Assembly (NCBI GenBank): GCA_023437755.1
Contig: JAEZFJ010000386.1
Coordinates: forward strand, 1 to 11,484
Origin: Pseudomonadota bacterium
GTDB lineage: Bacteria; Pseudomonadota; Alphaproteobacteria; Rhizobiales; Devosiaceae
Reading direction: 5' to 3'
DNA length: 11,484 bases
The translations under genes were made by a program, and so were the position numbers. The notes beneath the pieces are model-generated. The model saw nothing but the letters and a program-made list of their open reading frames with translations, was not told the origin of the DNA and did not search any database. This document shows, piece after piece, positions 5,784 through 11,484 of this stretch (its first letter is position 1; every line of letters starts with the position of its first letter).

Positions 5784-7262
5784 ATGAGGAACTACCGGTT
5801 GAGCCGTGCGCTTGCGCACGGTGCAGCAGTATCTGCGCTCGCGTTGTCGATGAATTCTGCTGCGTTCGCTCAGAGCGTCGACATCAGCCAATGGACGCCC
5901 GAATACGTGCGGTCCATTGCCGGCACCGAAGAGTACAATACGGCCGAACAGTGCGGCGCGGTCACTCCGCTCGACTACGAGGGCGACCTGACCTTCTGGT
6001 ACCAGGGCGTGTTCGAGGGCGATCCCGAGCTGCTGCGTCAGTACTATCGCGACTTCTTCGCCGCCTTCCGCGAGACCTATCCGAACATCAATCTCGAGGA
6101 GCAGGCGCTTACCTACAACGACCTGCTCGATAAGTTCCGCACCGCGCTGCTCGGCAATGCGGGCCCCATGGTGGTGCGCCTGCAGATCCTGGGCGGCGTC
6201 GAGTTCGCCTCCAAGGGGTACCTGCAGGAGCTGAGCCCGGAAGATGTGGGCTGGAGTCGCGAGGACTTCTGGCCCGGCGCCATGAAGTCGGTGATGTGGG
6301 AAGGCAAGACCTACGGCATCCCAACCAACAACGAGACCATGGCGTTGATCTGGAACGCCGACATCTTCGAGCGGGCGGGACTCGACCCGGAAACTCCGCC
6401 GGCGACCTGGGATGATGTGGTCGCCTATTCCAAGCAGATCCACGATGAACTCGGCATTGCCGGTTACGGCCTCGTGGCCCGCAAGAATGCCGGCAACACC
6501 CCGTACCGCTTCATGCCGCAGCTCTGGGGCTATGGTGGCGGCGTGTTCGACGAGGCCGACCCGAATCCGACCTATGAGGAGATCCGGCTCGACAGCCCCG
6601 AGAGCATCCGCGCCCTGCAGGCCTCCTACGACATGTATGTCCGCGACCAGTCGGTGCCGGTTTCGGCTCTGACCAACCAGCAGGCCGACAACCAGCCGCT
6701 GTTCCTCGGCGGCCAGTTGGCCATGATGATCTCGCACCCGTCGGACTACGACGTGATGCTTGACCTTCAGGCCAAGGCGACGGGAGCCGACAAGGAAGCG
6801 GCGCAAACGGTTATCGACAACATGCGCTACGGCCCGATCCCGACCGGTCCGGACGGGCGCCGTGCGGTGGTATTCGGCGGCTCCAACATCCACATCCTCA
6901 ACCCCGAATATGTCGAGGGCGGTGAAGTGGACGAGGCCGCTGCCAAGGCATTGATCTGCTTCTGGACCAGCCCGGAGTGGTCGCTGAAGATGGCCTATGC
7001 CGGCTCCAACCCCGGCAATCTCAACGGCTTCAAGACCACCTGGATGAAGGAGCGCCTCGAGAACATCGAGTTCCTCGACGTGACCACCTCTATGCTGCCC
7101 TACGGCGTGCCGTTCCCGACCCTGCCGGAAACCCCCGAGATCATGAACATCATTATCCCGGACATGCTGCAGAACGCCCTGACCGGCGCCATGACGGTCG
7201 AGGAAGCAGCCAAGGATGCGGCGCAGAGGGTGAGAGACGTCACCGACGGTGGCGGCCTCTAG
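5784..7262 (+). CDS. ABC transporter solute-binding protein, family 1 (carbohydrate type)
   Basis: This 492-residue periplasmic protein captures the transported sugar and delivers it to the permeases. The start at 5784 has an AGGAGG site (5773-5778) five bases before it and opens with a classical Sec signal peptide: basic MRNYRLSR, a hydrophobic Ala-rich core, and probable cleavage after AFA near residue 29. No lipobox cysteine is seen. After a lead-in of about 35 residues containing Cys57, the fold begins with LTFWYQGVFEGDP (about 69-81). Typical later pieces are YGIPTNNETMALIWN, the hinge-region tryptophan and aromatic clusters, and the C-terminal MTVEEAAKDAAQRV helix. The mature length (about 463) exceeds the usual 390-420 of this family. 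It is the first gene of the transporter string and is separated from the first permease by a hairpin. Substrate is inferred to be an acidic sugar or oligosaccharide from the neighbours only. Confidence 0.93.
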   Translation: MRNYRLSRALAHGAAVSALALSMNSAAFAQSVDISQWTPEYVRSIAGTEEYNTAEQCGAVTPLDYEGDLTFWYQGVFEGDPELLRQYYRDFFAAFRETYPNINLEEQALTYNDLLDKFRTALLGNAGPMVVRLQILGGVEFASKGYLQELSPEDVGWSREDFWPGAMKSVMWEGKTYGIPTNNETMALIWNADIFERAGLDPETPPATWDDVVAYSKQIHDELGIAGYGLVARKNAGNTPYRFMPQLWGYGGGVFDEADPNPTYEEIRLDSPESIRALQASYDMYVRDQSVPVSALTNQQADNQPLFLGGQLAMMISHPSDYDVMLDLQAKATGADKEAAQTVIDNMRYGPIPTGPDGRRAVVFGGSNIHILNPEYVEGGEVDEAAAKALICFWTSPEWSLKMAYAGSNPGNLNGFKTTWMKERLENIEFLDVTTSMLPYGVPFPTLPETPEIMNIIIPDMLQNALTGAMTVEEAAKDAAQRVRDVTDGGGL

Positions 7263-7280
7263 TCTTCACCCGCAAAGCTC

Positions 7281-7305
7281 GACCGGCGGCCCCAACCCGC
7301 CGGTC
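7281..7305 (+). other. Intercistronic hairpin between binding-protein and permease genes
   Basis: GACCGGCGG (7281-7289) pairs perfectly with CCGCCGGTC (7297-7305) around a 7-base loop, giving a GC-rich 9-bp stem 19 bases after the binding-protein stop. It is followed by ACCCTCTTCC rather than a U-tract, so it is not a typical terminator. In comparable transporter operons such stems protect the binding-protein message from 3' decay or reduce read-through, which raises binding protein over permeases. That role here is inferred. Confidence 0.6.
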
Positions 7306-7337
7306 ACCCTCTTCCTTCAGGGCAAGGAGCACAAAGG

Positions 7338-8297
7338 ATGACCACGCTGGCCGGCGAAGCCATGGCGTCCCGCGAAACCCCACCAAGGCAGCCCGGCGTG
7401 CTGCAGCAGATGTGGAACAGCCGCGCCGACTATCTCTATGTCCTGCCGGCGATAGTGGTGATGCTCGTCGTCATCGCTTATCCGATCTACTACACCATCG
7501 AACTGTCGTTCTTCAAAACGCCACCCGGCCTGCAGTTGCGCGACAAGATCTTCATCGGCACCGAAAACTACACCGCGATCCTGTCGAGCGACGTGTTCTG
7601 GAAGGTGACGATCAACACCGCCATCTGGACGCTGGCCTCCACCTTGATCGCGTTTGTGCTGGGCTACGGCGCGGCGCTTGCCCTGCACCGCGATTTCGCC
7701 GGCCGCGCCGTGCTGCGGGCCATCCTGATCATTCCGTGGGTGATCAGCGCGGTTGCCGCCTCCTACATCTGGAAGTGGATCTACCACTCCGATTTCGGCA
7801 TCATCGGCGCCGTGATGGTGCAGATGGGGATCGTCGACCGCCAGCCCAACTTCATCGACAACGTCAACACGGTCCTGCCGTCGCTGATCGTGGTCAACAT
7901 CTGGCGCGAGTTTCCCTTCGCCATGATTATGGTGATGGCCGGGCTGCAAACAGTGCCCGAGCAGCTGTTGCGCGCCGCCAAGGTCGACGGCGCATCGGCC
8001 TGGCAGCGGTTCTGGCACGTCACCTTCCCGCACCTGCGAAGTGTATCGACGGTGACGATCCTGTTGCTGGCCGTGGCCAACTTCAACTCCTTCATCATTC
8101 CCTGGATCATGACAGGCGGCGGCCCATCCAACGCTTCACATATCTGGATCACCCATATTTACGAGCTCGCCTTCGGGCGGCAGCGCTGGGGCGTGGCGGC
8201 GGCCTATTCGGTGCTGCTGTTCCTGATCCTGATGGTGCTCGGCTACTTCTATGTGCGCGCCCTGAGCGGCAACGAAAGCAAGGAGCAGGGGGCATGA
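7338..8297 (+). CDS. Sugar ABC transporter permease, MalF/UgpA type
   Basis: This 319-residue inner-membrane protein is the first of two permeases of a CUT1-type importer. Six membrane segments are suggested at about 33-54, 93-116, 125-147, 178-201, 235-257 and 285-307. The conserved EAA loop that docks on the ATPase is EQLLRAAKVDGASAWQRF (208-225), continuing to WHVTFPHL. An AAGGAG site (7324-7329) eight bases ahead supports the start at 7338. The stop overlaps the start of the second permease as ATGA (8294-8297), so the two are translationally coupled, which suits subunits made in equal amounts. The length is normal for the family. A short hydrophilic N-terminus of about 30 residues precedes the first helix. 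Family call is firm; substrate is not readable. Confidence 0.94.
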   Translation: MTTLAGEAMASRETPPRQPGVLQQMWNSRADYLYVLPAIVVMLVVIAYPIYYTIELSFFKTPPGLQLRDKIFIGTENYTAILSSDVFWKVTINTAIWTLASTLIAFVLGYGAALALHRDFAGRAVLRAILIIPWVISAVAASYIWKWIYHSDFGIIGAVMVQMGIVDRQPNFIDNVNTVLPSLIVVNIWREFPFAMIMVMAGLQTVPEQLLRAAKVDGASAWQRFWHVTFPHLRSVSTVTILLLAVANFNSFIIPWIMTGGGPSNASHIWITHIYELAFGRQRWGVAAAYSVLLFLILMVLGYFYVRALSGNESKEQGA

Positions 8298-9175
8298 CCG
8301 CAACCGCCGAACCGATCGTAGCGCGCAGCCGGAAGCGTATCGATGGCTGGCGCTGGGCGGGCCGCTTCTTCCTGGTGCTGATGCTGCTCTACACCGCCGT
8401 GCCAATGATCTGGATGCTGCTGACCTCGATCAAGTCCGGCTTTGCCGCCATGCAGTTCCCGCCGCAATGGTGGCCGACGGAACCGACCCTGGCCAGCTAC
8501 CAGAAGCTGCTCGATCCGCAAAACAGCGTGGGACAGGATTTCCTGCGCTTCTTCTGGAACAGCCTGTTCGTGTCGTTCTGCACCACCGTCCTGGCTGTGG
8601 TGGTTGCCGTGCCCGCCGCCTACGCATTCTCGCGGTTCCGGTTCCCGGGCCGGCGCTTCCTGTTCTTCTCCGTCCTGCTGCGGAACATGTTCCCGGCGGT
8701 GATCTTCCTCGTGCCGCTGTTCATCCTGATGCGCGTGCTCGGGCTCGTGAACACGCACGGCTCGCTGATCCTGACTTATCTCACCTTCGGGCTGCCGCTC
8801 GCCATCTGGCTGCTCAAGGGCTTTTACGACAACATCCCGATTCAGCTCGAACAGGCCGCCCGCATAGACGGTGCCACACGTTTCCAGGCCTTCCTGCTGA
8901 TCGTCACGCCCCTGTCGGTGCCCGGCATCATCGCGACCGCCATCTACTCCTTCATCGGAGCGGGGAACGAGTACATCTACGCCGCGACCTTCCTTACCAA
9001 GAACGAGCAGCTCACCCTGCCGGTAGGCATCCAGCGCTTCTTTTCGGAGAACACCACAGATTTCCCCGGCCTGATGGCGGCGAGCTTCATGATGAGCGTG
9101 CCGGTCGTGGTGCTGTTCCTGGTCCTGCAGAAATACTTCGTGCGTGCCCTCACCGAAGGCGCGGTCAAACACTAG
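8294..9175 (+). CDS. Sugar ABC transporter permease, MalG/UgpE type
   Basis: The second permease, 293 residues, starts inside the stop of the first (ATGA overlap), with an AGGAG at 8281-8285 upstream. The same frame stays open far upstream, but that stretch only shadows the binding protein and first permease. Six membrane segments are suggested at about 22-44, 90-112, 122-145, 155-176, 205-226 and 264-283. The cytoplasmic EAA motif is EQAARIDGATRFQAF (186-200), followed by LLIVTPLSVPG. The C-terminal KYFVRALTEGAVKH is typical of MalG-like proteins. Its stop is 11 bases before the ATPase start, and the ribosome site of the ATPase (GGGGA) overlaps this stop. It forms the membrane channel with the preceding permease. 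Confidence 0.94.
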   Translation: MTATAEPIVARSRKRIDGWRWAGRFFLVLMLLYTAVPMIWMLLTSIKSGFAAMQFPPQWWPTEPTLASYQKLLDPQNSVGQDFLRFFWNSLFVSFCTTVLAVVVAVPAAYAFSRFRFPGRRFLFFSVLLRNMFPAVIFLVPLFILMRVLGLVNTHGSLILTYLTFGLPLAIWLLKGFYDNIPIQLEQAARIDGATRFQAFLLIVTPLSVPGIIATAIYSFIGAGNEYIYAATFLTKNEQLTLPVGIQRFFSENTTDFPGLMAASFMMSVPVVVLFLVLQKYFVRALTEGAVKH

Positions 9176-9186
9176 GGGAATTGCCG

Positions 9187-10284
9187 ATGGCCCAGGTGGT
9201 CTTGAAAGATCTGGTCAAAACCTACGGCTCTATCTTCGCGGCCAAGGACGTGTCCCTGACCGTGGACGACGGCGAGTTCGTGGCCCTGGTCGGGCCGTCC
9301 GGCTGCGGAAAGACCACAACGCTCAACCTTGTGGCGGGACTGATCCCCATCACCTCCGGTGACATTGTCATCGGCGACCGGGTGGTCAACGATCTGGACC
9401 CGAAAGACCGGGACATCGCCATGGTGTTCCAGAACTATGCGCTCTACCCGCAGAAGACGGTGTTTCAGAACCTGGCGTTCCCGCTGCAGATGCGGAAGCT
9501 GCCGAAGTCGGATATCGAACGCAAGGTCGGCGAAGCCGCGAAGGTTCTCGACATCACTCACCTGCTGGAGCGCAAGCCGCGCGAGCTGTCTGGTGGCCAG
9601 CAGCAGCGCGTGGCGCTTGGCCGGGCACTGGTGCGCGACCCGGCGGTGTTCCTGATGGACGAACCGCTCTCCAATCTGGACGCCAAGCTGCGGGTGCAGA
9701 TGCGTTCCGAGATCAAGCGTTTCCACCAGGACCTCAACGCCACCATCATCTACGTCACCCACGACCAGCTCGAGGCAGTGACCATGGCCGACAAGATGGC
9801 GGTGATGAACGGGGGCCTGCTGCAGCAATACGATGCCCCCGCCAAGGTGTTTGCGGAACCAGTCAACATGTTCGTGGCGAGCTTTGTGGGTAGCCCCGCC
9901 ATGAGCCTTGTGCCGCTGGAGGTGGCAAGCCGCGGTGGCCGCACCGCGCTGACCAGCAGCGAGGGCTGGAACCTGCCGCTGTCGGACCTGAACGCCCGCA
10001 AGGTGGCGGGGGCACAGTCGAACAGGGTGGTGCTGGGCGCGCGCCATTCAACCATTCGCCTGCACAAGACCCAGGTGGCGGATACGGTGCCGGCGCGAGT
10101 CTATACGGTCGAGCCAACGGGCGACATCACCTTCGTGCAGGCGTTTCTGGGCGGTGCCATCGTCAACATCAGCCTGCCGCCCTCGGTGGCGGTGGCGCCC
10201 GACGAGATGGTATGGCTGGAGTTCGACCAGGAACGCATTCACCTGTTCGACGCCGAGACTGAAAAGGCCCTGCGCGCCGCCTGA
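9187..10284 (+). CDS. Sugar ABC transporter ATP-binding protein, MalK/UgpC type
   Basis: This 365-residue ATPase energises the importer on the cytoplasmic side. All expected motifs are intact: Walker A GPSGCGKT (36-43), Q-loop Gln82 (MVFQNYALYP), ABC signature LSGGQQQR (134-141), Walker B and catalytic glutamate VFLMDEP (Asp158, Glu159), D-loop SNLD (162-165) and switch His192 (YVTHDQ). The C-terminal part (about 235-365) is the MalK-like regulatory OB/TOBE region, ending in VWLEFDQERIHLFDAET. The start at 9187 is chosen from GGGGA seven bases upstream, which overlaps the stop of the permease, and from the family-typical MAQVVLKDLVKTYG. The protein length is ordinary. Because it sits in the operon it is probably dedicated to this importer, although MalK/UgpC types can serve several transporters. 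Confidence 0.95.
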   Translation: MAQVVLKDLVKTYGSIFAAKDVSLTVDDGEFVALVGPSGCGKTTTLNLVAGLIPITSGDIVIGDRVVNDLDPKDRDIAMVFQNYALYPQKTVFQNLAFPLQMRKLPKSDIERKVGEAAKVLDITHLLERKPRELSGGQQQRVALGRALVRDPAVFLMDEPLSNLDAKLRVQMRSEIKRFHQDLNATIIYVTHDQLEAVTMADKMAVMNGGLLQQYDAPAKVFAEPVNMFVASFVGSPAMSLVPLEVASRGGRTALTSSEGWNLPLSDLNARKVAGAQSNRVVLGARHSTIRLHKTQVADTVPARVYTVEPTGDITFVQAFLGGAIVNISLPPSVAVAPDEMVWLEFDQERIHLFDAETEKALRAA

Positions 10285-10306
10285 ACCAGGCGCCACCGAG
10301 ACCACC

Positions 10307-11467
10307 ATGACTCCCAAGCTGAAGATCACCGCCATCAAGCCGTACCCGGCACGGGTCGGCATCCGCAACCAGTTGCTGGTCAAGGTCGAGACCGATCAGG
10401 GCATCTTCGGGTGGGGGGAGAGCGGTCTCACCGGGCGGGAGCGGGCGGTGGTCGGTGCCATCGAGCACTATCGCGAGTTCCTGCTGGGGCAAGACGCCAT
10501 GCAGATCGGCCGCATCTGGCAGGAGCTCTATCGCAGCCAGTATTTCGAGGGCGGGCGGGTGCTGCAGGCAGCAATCTCGGCCATCGACATCGCTCTGCAC
10601 GACATCAAGGGCAAGGCGCTGGGTGTCCCGGTCTATGATCTGCTGGGCGGTCTGCAGCGTCATGTCATCCCCACCTTCGCCTCGACCGGAGACAGCGCCG
10701 GGGAGGGCGCCGTCCAGCGCGCCCGCGAACTGATGGCGATGGGGTTCGACGCCATCCGCTTCTTTCCCATCGGTCAGGACAGCCGCGACGTCTTCGAGCC
10801 GCGCCGGTCCGTTGCCGCGACGGCGCGGCTGCTCAACCGGGCCCGCGAGGAACTGGGCGGGGAGGTGGTGCTCGGCATCGACTACCACCACCGGCTGTCG
10901 GTCGCGGAGGCTGCAAGCTTCTGCAGCAAGCTCGATCGCGGCGTGCTCGACTTCCTCGAGGAGCCGATCCGCGACGAAACGCCGGAAGCCTACGAGTCCC
11001 TCCGGACGATGACCGACATCCCCTTCGCCATCGGCGAGGAGTTCGCCAGCAAGTGGCAGTTCGTTCCGTACATCGAGCGTGGCATCCACCAGTTGAAACG
11101 CATCGATGTCTGCTATGTGGGCGGGCTTACCGAAGCGATGAAGGTCGCGGGCTGGAGCGAGGCTCACTATGTCGACCTGATGCCGCACAATCCACTCGGA
11201 CCGGTGTGTACGGCCGCTACCATCCACTTCGCAGCCGCCGTGCCGAATTTTGCCTGGCTGGAAACCCGTGCTCCGGAGGTTGGGCTGGGCTTCGACAACA
11301 GCGAGTTCTTTCCAGCGCAGCCACGGTTGGACGGAGCTGTCTACCCGGTCAGCGATGTTCCGGGGCTGGGCGTGGAAGTGAATGAGGAGTTGTTGGCGCG
11401 ACAAGCCTTTGCGTTCTGGGAAGCGCCGCACCTCCGCCGGAACGACGGTTCAGTGACAAACTGGTGA
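10307..11467 (+). CDS. Enolase-superfamily sugar-acid dehydratase with mixed galactonate/mannonate dehydratase signatures, 386 aa
   Basis: The start at 10307 is preferred over the long upstream frame, which overlaps the ATPase; only a weak GAG precedes it, so coupling to the ATPase 22 bases upstream is likely. The capping domain is about 1-120 (SAIDIALHDIKGK at 91-103). Barrel residues are Asp192 and His194 (IDYHHR), Glu218 (FLEEP), Glu244 (IGEEF), Asp267 (IDVCYVGG) and His294 (MPHNPLGP). The Asp-x-His-His-Arg run and the C-terminal DGSVTNW resemble mannonate dehydratase/RspA proteins, while the short segment between the strand-2 site and Asp192 (41 residues) is closer to galactonate dehydratase. 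The Lys-site residue is Arg151 (AIRFF), as in the AIR motif of mannonate dehydratase, but the catalytic-Tyr position by spacing is Phe163. It is likely a dehydratase acting on the imported acid; the substrate is open. Confidence 0.86.
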   Translation: MTPKLKITAIKPYPARVGIRNQLLVKVETDQGIFGWGESGLTGRERAVVGAIEHYREFLLGQDAMQIGRIWQELYRSQYFEGGRVLQAAISAIDIALHDIKGKALGVPVYDLLGGLQRHVIPTFASTGDSAGEGAVQRARELMAMGFDAIRFFPIGQDSRDVFEPRRSVAATARLLNRAREELGGEVVLGIDYHHRLSVAEAASFCSKLDRGVLDFLEEPIRDETPEAYESLRTMTDIPFAIGEEFASKWQFVPYIERGIHQLKRIDVCYVGGLTEAMKVAGWSEAHYVDLMPHNPLGPVCTAATIHFAAAVPNFAWLETRAPEVGLGFDNSEFFPAQPRLDGAVYPVSDVPGLGVEVNEELLARQAFAFWEAPHLRRNDGSVTNW

Positions 11468-11474
11468 GGCCTGT

Positions 11475-11484
11475 ATGCCTGAAG
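11475..11484 (+). CDS. Possible start of a further gene, cut by the window edge
   Basis: ATG at 11475 is followed by CCT GAA, and a TGAGG ribosome-site-like word (11465-11469) lies five bases upstream, overlapping the stop of the preceding enzyme. This is the arrangement expected of the next gene in the rightward operon. Only three codons are visible, so neither existence nor function can be confirmed. Confidence 0.35.

Noticed and set aside
5610..6893. 427-codon open frame on the minus strand opposite the binding-protein gene
   Set aside because: No recognisable domain, composition biased to Val, Gly, Arg and His, and the plus strand encodes a well-formed secreted binding protein with signal peptide and ribosome site.
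6977..8293. Long plus-strand frame running into the second permease gene
   Set aside because: It is an Arg/Pro-rich out-of-frame reading of the binding-protein and first permease genes; the real permease begins at 8294 with an ATGA overlap.
10169..11431. 420-codon open frame on the minus strand opposite the last enzyme gene
   Set aside because: Antisense shadow of a gene with intact enolase-superfamily motifs; no ribosome site or domain of its own was seen.

Overview
The window is a GC-rich bacterial locus, most likely from an alphaproteobacterium of the Hyphomicrobiales type. That placement is inferred from overall base composition, the style of the sugar ABC genes and the palindromic intergenic DNA at the left edge; no marker gene proves it. 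Everything recognisable concerns uptake and breakdown of an acidic sugar or a mixture of acidic sugars. No tRNA, rRNA, CRISPR array, transposase or phage gene was seen.

Layout. Two gene strings diverge from a roughly 250-base control region (5531-5783). Leftward (minus strand) lie a GntR/FCD regulator (4829-5530), three enolase-superfamily enzymes in tandem (3625-4794, 2267-3625, 1041-2243) and an RraA-like aldolase-family protein (266-1006). Gaps are 34 bases or less, and one junction overlaps as TGATG. The string is followed by a palindromic intergenic element (about 125-257) and a strong hairpin terminator (23-77). Rightward (plus strand) lie a periplasmic solute-binding protein (5784-7262), two membrane permeases (7338-8297 and 8294-9175), a MalK/UgpC-type ATPase (9187-10284) and a fourth enolase-superfamily enzyme (10307-11467). 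A further reading frame may begin at 11475 and run off the window.

How it may work. The ABC importer would bring in a sugar acid or an acidic oligosaccharide. Up to four different enolase-superfamily enzymes, all of which keep the Asp/Glu/Glu metal site and the Asp-His pair of the barrel, would dehydrate or isomerise sugar acids to 2-keto-3-deoxy acids. The RraA-like protein could then cleave a keto acid to pyruvate (or a related 2-oxo acid) plus an aldehyde or second oxo acid. The GntR/FCD protein probably senses a pathway acid and controls both directions through an imperfect palindrome at 5630-5645. No 2-keto-3-deoxy-sugar-acid kinase, classical KDG/KDPG aldolase or dehydrogenase is present in the window.

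The most interesting point is the co-occurrence of four clearly different enolase-superfamily enzymes plus an RraA-like protein with one transporter. They differ in the length of the segment between two barrel strands and in residues at the catalytic Lys position. Their substrates cannot be read from sequence alone.
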